Assembly (NCBI RefSeq): GCF_011045025.1
Contig: NZ_JAAKZX010000046.1
Span: 1 to 53,347, forward strand
Source: Streptomyces ureilyticus
GTDB taxonomy: Bacteria > Actinomycetota > Actinomycetes > Streptomycetales > Streptomycetaceae
Length of the DNA: 53,347 bases
Direction: 5' to 3'
The notes beneath the pieces were generated by a model. That model saw only the letters and a list, made by a program, of their open reading frames with translations. It made no database searches and was not told the origin of the DNA. Below, piece by piece: positions 40,601 through 49,760 of this stretch (position 1 is the stretch's first letter; the number at the start of each line of letters is the position of its first letter). A program made the translations under genes and the position numbers.

Positions 40601-40841
40601 CGAAGGCCACCCCGCGGTAGTTACCCCCGAAGGACCCCGCCGCGACCGCCGCCTGGAGCGCGAGCACGACCAGGACGAGCAGTGCGAGGGCGTCGGCGAC
40701 GCTGCCCACGAGCTGAGCGCTCCACAGCCGCTTCAACTGCGGCAGGCGGAGCAGCGCGCGGACGGCGCGCTCTCGTGAATCTGCGACCAGGGCGTCGTCT
40801 GGGGCCGGGGTGTGGGCCGTTGGCTGCTCCGCTCGCGTCAT
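37635..40841 (-). CDS. tmk: Membrane transporter-like / thymidylate kinase fusion
   Basis: 1068 aa. Residues about 25-490 form a 10-12 helix MFS-like membrane domain. The thymidylate kinase domain (about 510-710) has P-loop EGGDGAGKST, LTREPGATPVG and the DR motif in ISDRYTDSSVAYQG; it makes dTDP from dTMP. Then comes a very charged coiled coil (about 710-850, EEERRRAEEE type) and a disordered C-terminus with repeated ETAVLPP/ETTVLRP motifs. This fused architecture is known in streptomycetes (SCO3542-type). The membrane part's role is unclear. It lies between holB and topA, all DNA metabolism genes. Confidence 0.93.
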   Translation of the reverse strand: MTRAEQPTAHTPAPDDALVADSRERAVRALLRLPQLKRLWSAQLVGSVADALALLVLVVLALQAAVAAGSFGGNYRGVAFAVSAVFGARILATLLFGAVLLGPLTSLTSQEGPLDRRWTMVAADGVRAVLLIIAPLWIDWTPDDALAVILVTAFVTGVAERFWTVCRESAAPALLPAAPLEGAAVRPLPDHTETLRRLSLRTGFVAVPLAAAALVVAGLLNNLLGAGIAWFDQHQAALASYVAAGLFAASLSVLTVLELPDARTPRARSPLEGLRRPKSGTGVDKGRTGSLPLMVLACAAVAAGIAAAVAVSVLHAKDLGGGPVMYGLLVAALTGGVVLGIRTAPKLLPPLSRRRLLSLAIAFTGLALLAAGIVPDVTMVILISALAGIGAGIAANTGHTLLDQEAEDHRRARTTEHLHAVVRVYVALGALVAPVLAAAIGPHRLENGKFVFAHGGAAFTLMLVGALLLPVAALVLAKVDDRSGVPLRHDLRDALRGGDEPATAPAANGFFIALEGGDGAGKSTQAEALAEWIRSKGHEVVLTREPGATPVGKRLRSILLDVSSAGLSNRAEALLYAADRAEHVDTVVRPALERGAVVISDRYTDSSVAYQGAGRDLSPTEIARISRWATNGLVPHLTVLLDVSPETARERFTEAPDRLESEPAEFHARVRAGFLTLAAADPTRYLVVDGGQESDAVTTVIRHRLDVILPLSEAEVKAQEEARKAAEEEARRRAEEEAARKAEEERIERERQEQLARLRAEEEERKRLELEEAQRRELERQAEVARQQAEEARRRAEEERKRRLAEEQARAAEQERLRKQAEEEARLRAEAEERRLEKQRKAEEALLRAEEARRGAAAAAAASAEGSGSGAPADGAAGSGSPATTPDNEVTVPTPTPVVPPTNTPGGPADDETTVLRPVPPGDAPEAGPDAEETAVLPQPPVPPGAADETAVLPPVGPDTDETAVLPPVREDRAVRDDRGGDRRGSNPAGRVPPGYFRDEQPAPDGSEARTRELPQVEADGGPRRRNRSDWAEETPLDDLPSLADELLGPREDDDLDEGRGRRGRRGR

Positions 40842-40968
40842 GCGTTCAGCCTATCGGGAGGCACCGACAACCCCGAAGGGGCGCCCACACATACGGATGC
40901 GAGGCCTCCGCGCGACGCCGGAACCCACCCCGGGGGACCCGCTGAGGCCGGCCCCGGGGCGATCAGGC

Positions 40969-43788
40969 TCAGCCCTCCGAAGCCGCCGCCTTCTTGGTGG
41001 CTGCCTTCTTGGCCGGAGCCTTCTTGGCGGCCGTCTTCGAAGTCGTCGTCTTCTTGGCTGCCGTTTTCTTGGCAGGGGCCTTCTTGGTGGCCGTTTTCTT
41101 GGCGGCGGCCTTCTTCGCCGTCTTCTTGGCGGGTCCCTTGGCGCGCTTCTCCGCGAGCAGCTCGTAACCCCGCTCCGGGGTGATGTCCTCGACGCTGTCG
41201 CCGGACCGCAGGGTCGCGTTGGTCTCGCCGTCGGTGACGTACGGCCCGAAGCGCCCGTCCTTGACGACGACCGGCTTCTCACTGACCGGGTCCGTGCCCA
41301 GCTCCTTGAGCGGCGGCTTGGCGGCGGCGCGCCCGCGCTGCTTGGGCTGGGCGTAGATCGCCAGTGCCTCTTCCAGCGTGATCGTGAAGAGCTGGTCCTC
41401 GGACTGCAGCGAACGCGAGTCCGTGCCCTTCTTCAGGTACGGCCCGTAGCGCCCGTTCTGCGCGGTGATCTCCACGCCCTCGGCGTCCTTGCCGACGACG
41501 CGCGGCAGCGACATCAGCTTGAGCGCGTCGTCCAGGGTCACCGTGTCCAGGGACATCGACTTGAAGAGCGAGGCCGTACGCGGCTTGACGGCGTTCTTGC
41601 CGGTCTTCGGAGTGCCCTCGGGGAGTACCTCGGTGACGTACGGCCCGTAGCGGCCGTCCCTGGCGATGATCTGCCGACCCGTGACCGGGTCGGTCCCCAG
41701 CTCGAAGTCGCCGCTCGGCTTGGCGAGCAGCTCCTCCGCGTACTCGACGCTCAGCTCGTCCGGAGCGAGATCCTCCGGCATATCCGCGCGCTGATGGTTC
41801 TCGGAGTCCTTCTCGCCGCGCTCGATGTACGGGCCGTAGCGCCCGACGCGCAGCACGATGCCGTCGCCGACCGGGAACGACGACACCTCGCGGGCGTCGA
41901 TCGCGCCCAGGTCGGTGACGAGCTCCTTGAGGCCGCCCAGGTGGTCCCCGTCGCCGTTGCCGGCCTCGGCCGCGCTGCTGTCGCCGTTCGCTCCCTCACC
42001 GAAGTAGAAGCGCCTCAGCCACGGCACGGCACGCGCCTCGCCCCGCGCGATGCGGTCGAGGTCGTCCTCCATCTTGGCGGTGAAGTCGTAGTCGACGAGC
42101 CGCCCGAAGTGCTTCTCCAGGAGGTTGACCACGGCGAAGGACAGGAAGGAGGGCACGAGCGCCGTGCCCTTCTTGAAGACATAGCCGCGGTCGAGGATGG
42201 TCCCGATGATCGACGCGTACGTCGACGGGCGGCCGATCTCGCGCTCTTCGAGCTCCTTGACCAGGCTGGCCTCGGTGTAGCGGGCCGGAGGCTTGGTCGC
42301 GTGGCCGTCGACCGAGATCTCCTGGGCGGACAACGCGTCACCCTCGCTGACCTGGGGCAGCCTGCGCTCGCGGTCGTCCAGCTCGGCGTTCGGGTCGTCG
42401 GCGCCCTCGACGTATGCCTTCAGGAAGCCGTGGAAGGTGATGGTCTTGCCGGAGGCGCTGAACTCGGCGTCCCGGCCGTCCGCGGCGCGGCCACCGATCT
42501 TCACCGTGACCGAATTCCCGGTCGCGTCCTTCATCTGGGAGGCGACGGTCCGCTTCCAGATCAGCTCGTAGAGCCTGAACTGGTCGCCGGTCAGCCCGGT
42601 CTCGGCAGGCGTACGGAAACGGTCCCCGGAGGGACGGATCGCCTCGTGCGCCTCCTGCGCGTTCTTGACCTTCCCGGCGTACGTACGCGGCTGCGGCGGC
42701 AGGTAGTCGGCGCCGTACAGCTGCGTGACCTGCGCGCGGGCCGCGGCGACCGCCGTGTCCGAGAGGGTCGTGGAGTCCGTACGCATGTAGGTGATGAAGC
42801 CGTTCTCGTACAGCTTCTGAGCCACCTGCATCGTGGCCTTCGCGCCGAAGCCGAGCTTGCGCGAGGCCTCCTGCTGCATCGTCGTCGTACGGAACGGTGC
42901 GTACGGGGAGCGACGATACGGTTTCGACTCGACGGACCGTACGGAGAAGTCGGTGTTCTCCAGGGCGGCGGCGAGCGCACGGGCGTTCGCCTCGTCCAGG
43001 TGGAGCGTGTTCGCGCTCTTGATCTGCCCGAGGGAGTCGAAATCGCGGCCCTGGGCGACACGCCTGCCGTCGACCGTCGTGAGACGCGCTACCAGGGAGG
43101 ACGGGTCGCTCGTGTCGCCGGCGCGGCCGGTGCCGAAGGTGCCCGTCAGATCCCAGTACTCGGCGGAACGGAACGCGATGCGCTCGCGCTCCCGCTCGAC
43201 GACCAGACGGGTCGCCACGGACTGGACGCGGCCCGCCGACAGTCGCGGCATGACCTTCTTCCAGAGGACCGGCGAGACCTCGTAGCCGTAGAGGCGGTCG
43301 AGGATGCGGCGGGTCTCCTGGGCGTCGACGAGCTTCTGGTTGAGCTCGCGCGGGTTGGCGACGGCGGCCTGGATCGCGGCCTTGGTGATCTCGTGGAAGA
43401 CCATCCGCTTGACCGGGACCTTGGGCCTGAGCACCTCCTGGAGGTGCCAGGCGATGGCCTCGCCCTCGCGGTCCTCATCGGTGGCGAGGTAGAGCTCGTC
43501 GGAGTCCTTCAGCAGGTCCTTGAGCTTCTTGACCTGGGCCCTTTTGTCGGCGTTGACGACATAGATGGGCTGGAAGTCGTGCTCGACGTCCACGCCGAGG
43601 CGGCGCACCTCGCCGGTGTACTTCTCGGGCACCTCCGCGGCGCCGTTGGGGAGGTCGCGGATGTGCCCGACGCTCGCTTCGACGACGTAGCCAGGGCCGA
43701 GGTAGCCCTTGATCGTCTTCGCCTTGGCAGGCGACTCGACGATGACGAGTCGGCGGCCGCCGTGTGCGGTCTCGCTGGTCGGGGACAA
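40969..43788 (-). CDS. topA: DNA topoisomerase I
   Basis: 939 aa from the TTG at 43788 (GGAGAGAAGAG upstream), which gives the usual N-terminus SPTSETAHGGRRLVIVESPAKAKT. The TOPRIM domain with ESPAKAKT, the active-site Tyr in FITYMRTDST (about residue 332), and C-terminal repeats of the GRYGPY type are all present. It ends in a long Lys/Ala tail (AKKTAKKAAAKK and more) instead of zinc ribbons, as in other actinobacteria, where the tail helps processivity. It relaxes negative supercoils. Confidence 0.96.
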   Translation of the reverse strand: MSPTSETAHGGRRLVIVESPAKAKTIKGYLGPGYVVEASVGHIRDLPNGAAEVPEKYTGEVRRLGVDVEHDFQPIYVVNADKRAQVKKLKDLLKDSDELYLATDEDREGEAIAWHLQEVLRPKVPVKRMVFHEITKAAIQAAVANPRELNQKLVDAQETRRILDRLYGYEVSPVLWKKVMPRLSAGRVQSVATRLVVERERERIAFRSAEYWDLTGTFGTGRAGDTSDPSSLVARLTTVDGRRVAQGRDFDSLGQIKSANTLHLDEANARALAAALENTDFSVRSVESKPYRRSPYAPFRTTTMQQEASRKLGFGAKATMQVAQKLYENGFITYMRTDSTTLSDTAVAAARAQVTQLYGADYLPPQPRTYAGKVKNAQEAHEAIRPSGDRFRTPAETGLTGDQFRLYELIWKRTVASQMKDATGNSVTVKIGGRAADGRDAEFSASGKTITFHGFLKAYVEGADDPNAELDDRERRLPQVSEGDALSAQEISVDGHATKPPARYTEASLVKELEEREIGRPSTYASIIGTILDRGYVFKKGTALVPSFLSFAVVNLLEKHFGRLVDYDFTAKMEDDLDRIARGEARAVPWLRRFYFGEGANGDSSAAEAGNGDGDHLGGLKELVTDLGAIDAREVSSFPVGDGIVLRVGRYGPYIERGEKDSENHQRADMPEDLAPDELSVEYAEELLAKPSGDFELGTDPVTGRQIIARDGRYGPYVTEVLPEGTPKTGKNAVKPRTASLFKSMSLDTVTLDDALKLMSLPRVVGKDAEGVEITAQNGRYGPYLKKGTDSRSLQSEDQLFTITLEEALAIYAQPKQRGRAAAKPPLKELGTDPVSEKPVVVKDGRFGPYVTDGETNATLRSGDSVEDITPERGYELLAEKRAKGPAKKTAKKAAAKKTATKKAPAKKTAAKKTTTSKTAAKKAPAKKAATKKAAASEG

Positions 43789-44131
43789 CTTCGCTCTTCT
43801 CTCCGGTCGACGCAGGGGGTCTCGCCCCGGTCCTTCGTCCCGGGGGTCGGATCGTGCTGACGCTGCGGAGTGTGACGGTACATCCCGCCCCCGTGTCAAA
43901 CGGGAAAAGCCCGCAACGGCCACTCGAACGGTAACCCGACTCCCGGCATTCCTGCCGCCCGGAGTGTGGACCTGCTGTTTCGACCCTAAACGGAGGGTGA
44001 TTTCTCAGTTACCGAAACGACGGAATCATGCCGGGCGGAGATCTTGCCTTCGACGCTTCGGAGGCATCAACTCCAGTTCACTGGAGGACATCCCTCCCCC
44101 AAAGCGGAGTCGCACCGGAACGCGCGTCTGA
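43789..44131. promoter_or_regulatory. topA upstream region
   Basis: 343 bp before topA without a supported gene. It contains a perfect 6-bp inverted repeat (CTCCAG-TTCA-CTGGAG, 44071-44086) and an AT-richer stretch (43971-44030). topA promoters in Streptomyces are supercoiling-sensitive (known); I cannot place the boxes. Confidence 0.5.
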
Positions 44132-44329
44132 TCAGATGCGTGTGAAGCACCACACCGCGAGCAGCAGCGCGGCCGTCCCGGCGAAGCTTGCGACCGTCGC
44201 GGACACGGCCGGGCTCATCCCGTCGGCGACGGGTTCGCGGTGCCGCAGCCGGGCCGCGGTCCACACCAGCAGTCCGGCTCCGAACAGGGCGAACACCGAT
44301 CCCGCGAAGACCGCCGGTCCGTTCTCCAT
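44132..44329 (-). CDS. Small membrane protein, 65 aa
   Basis: ATG at 44329. Two hydrophobic helices (GPAVFAGSVFALFGAGLLVWTAARL and AVSATVASFAGTAALLLAVW) separated by a basic loop (RHREPVADG). No family known to me. It faces topA in the same orientation with a 343-bp gap. Confidence 0.7.
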   Translation of the reverse strand: MENGPAVFAGSVFALFGAGLLVWTAARLRHREPVADGMSPAVSATVASFAGTAALLLAVWCFTRI

Positions 44330-44548
44330 GGTTCGTTCCCTTCGCCCTTGGGTGCCCAAGAACGGGAGGCTGACACCTCCGGGAAGCGAGCACACGAACC
44401 CACGGTGAACGCACGGCGGACAGACCCGCGCGACTCCCCGCCCACCGCACACCCCCGCCGTGCCGACCCGGTTCCAATGTGCGGCCGCAGCGATTTCGCG
44501 CCATCCATGACGGCTCGGCGGCCACGGGGCTTCCGCTCACCCGGCCGC

Positions 44549-46066
44549 TCACCCGGCGGGCTCGAGGAACCCCTGCTCAATCAGCAGCCGGATCTGCGCG
44601 GGCGTACGGTCGCGCAGCAACACCGGATCCTCGCCGATCAGTTGGGCGATGGCGTCCAGAATTCGCCCCGCGCTGAGCTCGCCGTCGCACACACCCGCGA
44701 AGCCCGCGCCGACGGTGTCCACCTTGGTGGCCCGCCGCATCCCGCGGTTCTGGCGCAGTACGACATGTTCCGGATCCTCGGCGCCGGGCAGCCCGACCTG
44801 CTCCTGGACGATCTCCCCCGCGAGCTTGAAGTGCCCGGCGAGCAGCGCCGCGTCGTCGTGCGCACGCAGATAGTCCACGCGGTCGAAGTGTGCGCGCACC
44901 GTCTCGCCGAGCGGCTGTTCGACGGGATGCGGCCACTCCTCCACGACGACCGAGGGCTGCACGGCCCCCGACTTGCGCAGGGTGATCCACCCGAAGCCCA
45001 CGGCTCTGACCTTCCGCGCCTCGAACTCGTCGAGCCAGGCGTCGTAGCGCGCCTGGTACTCCACCGGATCCGAACGGTGATCACCGGCGTCCCGCAGCCA
45101 CAACTCGGCGTACTGCATGACGTCCTGCACCTCGCGCTGTACGACCCACGCGTCACAGTCGCGCGGCACCCAGGACCGCAGCCGGTCCTGCCAATCCTCC
45201 CCCTCCACGTGCTGCCAGTTGGCGAGGAACTGCGCATATCCCCCCTCGTTGAGGTGAGCGCCCGCCCCTTGAACGAGTGCCCGGCACAGATCGTCCCCGC
45301 CCATCCCGCCGTCCCGGTAGGTGAGCCGGGCGCCCGGAGAGATGACGAAGGGCGGGTTGGAGACGATCAGGTCGTACGTCTCCTCGCCGACGGGCCCGAA
45401 GAGCGAGCCCTCGCGCAGATCGGCCTCCGGTGCGCCGGACAGGGCGAGCGTGAGCGCGGTGATGTGCAGCGCGCGCGGGTTGACGTCCGTGGCGGTCACG
45501 CGCGTGGCGTGCTGTGCGGCGTGCAGCGCCTGGATCCCGGAGCCGGTGCCGAGATCGAGCGCCGACGCCACGGGCGTACGCACCGTGATGCCCGACAGCG
45601 TCGTGGACGCGCCGCCCACTCCGAGTACGACCCGTTCATCACGGCTGCTGATGCCTCCGGCTCCGCCGACCGCGCAGCCCAGGTCGGCGACGATGAACCA
45701 GTCCTCGCCGCCGGGCCCTCCGTACGGCCGGACATCGACCGTCGCCGCGACCTCGTCGCCGCCGGTCCGGGTCAGCCAGCCGCCCTCCAGGCAGTCCTGA
45801 ACCGGCAGTACGTCCACCACGCGCGCGTGCGGCACGGGCTGCTGCAACAGGAACAGCCGTACGAGCGTCTCCAGCGGCGTGTCGCCCCGGGTCGCCCGGA
45901 GCGCGGGCACGGTCTCGCTCCGGGCCAGCGCCGCGTACGCGGAGGCGCCCAGCAGATCGAGCAGGCCGTCGGCGCTGAAAGAGGCGCCCAGGAGGGCGTC
46001 CCGCAGCCGCGCGGTGACGTCGGAGCGGTCGGTCGAGGGCAGCGTTGCCAGGCTGGTGTTACTCAC
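44549..46066 (-). CDS. Class I methyltransferase (N5-glutamine/RNA MTase-like), 505 aa
   Basis: Motif I is ALDLGTGSGIQALHAA and the catalytic NPPF motif is IVSNPPFVISPG, which places it with methyltransferases that act on amide nitrogen or nucleobases (HemK/RsmC/RlmG type). The N-terminal 170 residues form an extra domain and the C-terminus a winged-like end (AQIRLLIEQGFLEP). The target is not determinable from sequence. Single gene with its own start at 46066. Confidence 0.88.
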   Translation of the reverse strand: MSNTSLATLPSTDRSDVTARLRDALLGASFSADGLLDLLGASAYAALARSETVPALRATRGDTPLETLVRLFLLQQPVPHARVVDVLPVQDCLEGGWLTRTGGDEVAATVDVRPYGGPGGEDWFIVADLGCAVGGAGGISSRDERVVLGVGGASTTLSGITVRTPVASALDLGTGSGIQALHAAQHATRVTATDVNPRALHITALTLALSGAPEADLREGSLFGPVGEETYDLIVSNPPFVISPGARLTYRDGGMGGDDLCRALVQGAGAHLNEGGYAQFLANWQHVEGEDWQDRLRSWVPRDCDAWVVQREVQDVMQYAELWLRDAGDHRSDPVEYQARYDAWLDEFEARKVRAVGFGWITLRKSGAVQPSVVVEEWPHPVEQPLGETVRAHFDRVDYLRAHDDAALLAGHFKLAGEIVQEQVGLPGAEDPEHVVLRQNRGMRRATKVDTVGAGFAGVCDGELSAGRILDAIAQLIGEDPVLLRDRTPAQIRLLIEQGFLEPAG

Positions 46067-46155
46067 GCCTCCATTGTTGCCGCTCCCGCCGACGGGACGC
46101 GTGTCCCTGTGGACAACATGCCGCCTGTGGACAACGAGCCGCCGACAACATGCCG

Positions 46156-46182
46156 AGGGCCCGGCACGCGCGCGTACCGGGC
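46156..46182. terminator. Hairpin between lipoprotein and methyltransferase genes
   Basis: GGCCCGG and CCGGGCC with a 12-nt GC-rich loop, in the 150-bp gap 46067-46216. TGTGGACAAC is directly repeated at 46110 and 46128. Confidence 0.5.
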
Positions 46183-46216
46183 CATTTCTCGGTTGACGGA
46201 GATCGGTCTCCTGGGG

Positions 46217-46789
46217 TCAGCCGTTGGTCGCCGACGGCGACCCGGCGGCGGACTTGCAGCTCTCCTGCTTGGCCATCGCCTTGCCCACCTCGCCCTCCTG
46301 CAGCTTGTTCAGGGCGACGTTGCCGCTCTGGCCCAGCTTGTCCAGCTCGGTGGCGATGTCCTTGAGCCCGTCCGCGAACTTCCCCTGGTCCTTGGTGTCG
46401 AGCGCGTCGACCTGCTTCTTGAGGTCGGCGTACGACGTGGAGATGCCGTTGAGTTCCTTGACGGCGTCCGTCTGCTTCTTCTTGCCCTCCTCGACGTCCG
46501 GCGCCCCAGCCTTGCTCACGGCGGCGCCGATCGCCTTGTAGGCGTCGGACATGTCCTGGAAGGCCTGGGAGTCCGTCTTCTGGACGTCGGCCGGCGTGCT
46601 GTTGTCCGAGGTCTGCTTCTGGATGGAGGTGTTGGCAGATTCGATCTTCTTCGCCTGCGGCTGCACCTCGTCACAGACCTCTTTGGCCCAGGAGTTCAGC
46701 TTGTCGCTGCTGTCGTCGCCGCCACATCCCGACAGCGCCAGTACCAGTACCGCACCGCCGGACAGTGCGGCCGCGAGCTTCTTGTTCAC
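46217..46789 (-). CDS. Small secreted lipoprotein, 190 aa
   Basis: I chose the GTG at 46789 (GGAAGG 10 nt upstream). The signal peptide ends in lipobox LALSGC (Cys 22). The mature part is a helical bundle rich in Lys, Asp and Gln with two Cys (EVCDEV and KQESCKS). Such Streptomyces lipoproteins are of unknown function. Confidence 0.82.
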   Translation of the reverse strand: MNKKLAAALSGGAVLVLALSGCGGDDSSDKLNSWAKEVCDEVQPQAKKIESANTSIQKQTSDNSTPADVQKTDSQAFQDMSDAYKAIGAAVSKAGAPDVEEGKKKQTDAVKELNGISTSYADLKKQVDALDTKDQGKFADGLKDIATELDKLGQSGNVALNKLQEGEVGKAMAKQESCKSAAGSPSATNG

Positions 46790-46933
46790 CGGATTGGTCC
46801 CTTCCATGGCTCTCGGCCCCGGAACATACACGCCAAGTGGGCGACACCCACGAGATGGAAGTCCGATTTGTTAAAAATTGTAGCCATTTGCACCAAGCGA
46901 GAGAAGGCTCACGACCCCGGCGTGAAAACCCGA

Positions 46934-46975
46934 GAGCGGGCGGACGGCGCGTCAAAGCGCGCTGCCCGCCCGCTC
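46934..46975. terminator. Strong bidirectional hairpin terminator
   Basis: A long GC stem (GAGCGGGCGG with CCGCCCGCTC, plus inner GGCGCG/CGCGCT) around TCAAAG, 49 bp downstream of hppA. It probably ends hppA transcription. Confidence 0.75.
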
Positions 46976-47023
46976 GTTGAGCGGAACCTGACCAGCCGTA
47001 AGGCCAAGCCGCGGAGCGATCGC

Positions 47024-49426
47024 TCAGGAAACCACCGCCGCATCCGCCGATTTGGAGACCGGTTCGGAGTTGTCTTCGTCACCCACGGCGATACCGCGCC
47101 GCTTGGACACGTACACCGCCCCGACGATCACGGCGAGCGAGAGCACCGCGATGAGTACGCGCATGCCCACGCTCTTGTCCTCCCCGTACGAGAACTTGAC
47201 GACCGCGGGCGCGATAAGCAGCGCCACCAGGTTCATCACCTTCAGCAAGGGGTTGATCGCGGGTCCCGCGGTGTCCTTGAAGGGGTCGCCGACCGTGTCG
47301 CCGATCACCGTCGCGGCATGGGCCTCGCTGCCCTTGCCACCGTGGTGACCGTCCTCGACGAGCTTCTTCGCGTTGTCCCAGGCGCCGCCGGAGTTGGCGA
47401 GGAAGACCGCCATCAGCGTGCCCGTGCCGATCGCGCCCGCGAGGAACGAGCCGAGCGCGCCGACCCCGAGCGTGAAACCGATCGCGATCGGCGTCAGTAC
47501 GGCGAGCAGGCCGGGTGTGGCCAGTTCGCGCAGCGCGTCCTTTGTGCAGATGTCGACGACGCGCCCGTACTCGGGCTTCTCGGTGTAGTCCATGATCCCG
47601 GGGTGCTCGCGGAACTGGCGCCGCACCTCGTAGACCACGGCCCCGGCGGACCGCGACACCGCGTTGATCGCCAGCCCCGAGAAGAGGAAGACGACCGCGG
47701 CACCCGCGATGAGCCCGACCAGGTTGTTGGGCTGCGAGATGTCCATCATCAGGTTCAGCGGCGCGTCCTCGCCGGTGACCGTCTCGCCCACTTCGTTCGC
47801 GGCCGTGAGGATCGCGTCACGGTACGAGCCGAAGAGCGCCGCAGCCGCCAGTACGGCCGTGGCGATGGCGATGCCCTTGGTGATGGCCTTGGTGGTGTTG
47901 CCGACGGCATCCAGGTCGGTGAGCACCTGCGCGCCCGCGCCCTCGACGTCACCGGACATCTCAGCGATGCCCTGCGCGTTGTCGGAGACCGGCCCGAAGG
48001 TGTCCATGGCGACGATCACGCCCACCGTGGTGAGCAGACCGGTACCGGCCAGCGCCACCGCGAAGAGCGCCAGCATGATCGACGTACCGCCGAGCAGGAA
48101 CGCCCCGTACACGCCGAGCCCGATCAGCAGGGCGGTGTACACGGCCGATTCGAGACCGATGGAGATACCGGCGAGGATGACGGTGGCCGGGCCGGTCAGC
48201 GAGGTCTTGCCGATGTCCCGTACGGGACGGCGGGTCGTCTCGGTGAAGTAGCCCGTCAGCTGCTGGATCAGCGCGGCCATCACGATGCCGATCGCGACGG
48301 CGACGAGCGCGAGGATCCGCGGGTCGCCGCCCTTGTCGAGGACTTCCGTGTTCGCGCCCTCCAGCTCCGCGTACGAGGACGGGAGGTAGGCGAACACGGC
48401 CACGGCCACCAGCGCCATCGAGATCACCGCGGAGATGAAGAAGCCGCGGTTGATGGCGCTCATGCCGCTTCGGTCGGCCCGGCGCGGGGCCACCGCGAAG
48501 ATGCCGATCATCGCGGTGATCACGCCGATCGCGGGCACGATCAGCGGGAAGCCGAGTCCATAGTCGCCGAATGCCGCGCTGCCGAGGATGAGTGCGGCGA
48601 CGAGCGTGACGGCGTACGACTCGAAGAGGTCGGCGGCCATGCCGGCGCAGTCGCCGACGTTGTCGCCCACGTTGTCGGCGATGGTCGCGGCATTGCGCGG
48701 ATCGTCCTCCGGAATGCCCTGCTCGACCTTGCCGACCAGGTCGGCGCCGACGTCGGCGGCCTTGGTGAAGATGCCGCCACCGACACGCATGAACATCGCG
48801 ATCAGCGCGGCACCGAGACCGAAGCCCTCCAGGACTTTCGGTGCATCGGCCGCGTACACCAGCACCACACAGGAGGCGCCCAGCAGACCGAGCCCCACCG
48901 TGAACATGCCGACGACGCCGCCCGTGCGAAAAGCGATCTTCATGGCTTTGTGCGAGACAGCGGTGAGATCCTTTTCGGGTTCACCTTCCGCCGGAGTCGC
49001 TTCCCGTGCCGCGGCGGCCACGCGGACATTGCTGCGGACTGCGAGCCACATGCCGATATAGCCGGTGGTCGCCGAGAACGCCGCGCCGATCAAGAAGAAG
49101 ACCGATCGTCCGGCGCGCTGATTCCAGTCGTCCGCGGGCAGCAGCATGAGCAGGAAGAACACCGCGACGGCGAATACGCCGAGCGTGCGCATCTGCCGTC
49201 CCAGGTAGGCATTCGCGCCCTCCTGAATCGCCACCGCGATCTTCTTCATGCTGTCCGTGCCCTCGCCGGCCGCGAGGACCTGGCGAACCAAGATCCCGGC
49301 GACGACAAGCGCCGCAAGGGCGACGGCCGCGATGACCATCACGATGAGGCGGTTGTCGTCGGTCAGTACTGCGGCTGCGAAGGTTGTGGGCTGGTCAAAC
49401 TGATGAGGGGTAGAAAGCCCCGCCAT
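47024..49426 (-). CDS. hppA: Membrane proton-translocating pyrophosphatase
   Basis: 800 aa with about 16 membrane helices. The pyrophosphate-binding loops are intact: TKAADVGADLVGKVE, DDPRNAATIADNVGDNVGDCAGMAADLFESY, and the distal DNAKK block. In the diagnostic GNTTxA position the residue is Lys (VGNTTKAITKG), which marks the K+-independent H+-pumping class. It recovers energy from PPi by pumping protons out. Confidence 0.96.
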   Translation of the reverse strand: MAGLSTPHQFDQPTTFAAAVLTDDNRLIVMVIAAVALAALVVAGILVRQVLAAGEGTDSMKKIAVAIQEGANAYLGRQMRTLGVFAVAVFFLLMLLPADDWNQRAGRSVFFLIGAAFSATTGYIGMWLAVRSNVRVAAAAREATPAEGEPEKDLTAVSHKAMKIAFRTGGVVGMFTVGLGLLGASCVVLVYAADAPKVLEGFGLGAALIAMFMRVGGGIFTKAADVGADLVGKVEQGIPEDDPRNAATIADNVGDNVGDCAGMAADLFESYAVTLVAALILGSAAFGDYGLGFPLIVPAIGVITAMIGIFAVAPRRADRSGMSAINRGFFISAVISMALVAVAVFAYLPSSYAELEGANTEVLDKGGDPRILALVAVAIGIVMAALIQQLTGYFTETTRRPVRDIGKTSLTGPATVILAGISIGLESAVYTALLIGLGVYGAFLLGGTSIMLALFAVALAGTGLLTTVGVIVAMDTFGPVSDNAQGIAEMSGDVEGAGAQVLTDLDAVGNTTKAITKGIAIATAVLAAAALFGSYRDAILTAANEVGETVTGEDAPLNLMMDISQPNNLVGLIAGAAVVFLFSGLAINAVSRSAGAVVYEVRRQFREHPGIMDYTEKPEYGRVVDICTKDALRELATPGLLAVLTPIAIGFTLGVGALGSFLAGAIGTGTLMAVFLANSGGAWDNAKKLVEDGHHGGKGSEAHAATVIGDTVGDPFKDTAGPAINPLLKVMNLVALLIAPAVVKFSYGEDKSVGMRVLIAVLSLAVIVGAVYVSKRRGIAVGDEDNSEPVSKSADAAVVS

Positions 49427-49760
49427 TCGTCCTCCTTGACGCCTGTGCTGAGCTCAAGATGTGGACGGATTGTAGGTACCGGAACCTGATCAAAACAGTG
49501 CGCGGTAAGCGGAATCGGCCTTCACATGCTCTTCAGTAAATGATCCACCGACCATCATGGAACCCGAAAGCGGTAATGCCCCAAAAGCGTTGACGCTTGA
49601 TCCGTTGACGCGCGACAGAGGTAAACCCGATCATAAGCCTGATCGTGAATTCATTCACGATAACGCGCGCGCAATCCACATGCACGGGCGTGCACGAACA
49701 CGACAACGAGAAAGGGCCCCGCTGAGCAGGGCCCTTTCCGTACTGCGTGGGTGGGGGGAG
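49427..49760. promoter_or_regulatory. hppA upstream region
   Basis: 334 bp with no gene. It holds the hppA promoter and, near the right, a hairpin terminator for the bldG operon. A 60-bp AT-rich stretch (49600-49665) includes TGATCGTGAATTCATTCACGAT, an imperfect palindrome around GAATTC (about 49641-49662). Confidence 0.55.
49711..49737 (-). terminator. Terminator of the bldG operon
   Basis: AAAGGGCCC and GGGCCCTTT form a perfect 9-bp stem with a 9-nt loop, 24 bp after the stop at 49761. Confidence 0.85.

Noticed and set aside
40975..41140. Repeat field at the end of topA
   Set aside because: It encodes the Lys/Ala-rich tail found in actinobacterial TopA.
40810..43860. A 1016-codon open frame antisense to topA
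   Set aside because: Shadow of topA with repetitive Arg/Leu/Gly content.
44240..49489. A 1749-codon open frame on the + strand
   Set aside because: It lies antisense to the methyltransferase, the lipoprotein and hppA, and reflects the high GC third-position bias. Its translation is Arg/His/Gly-rich with no domain.
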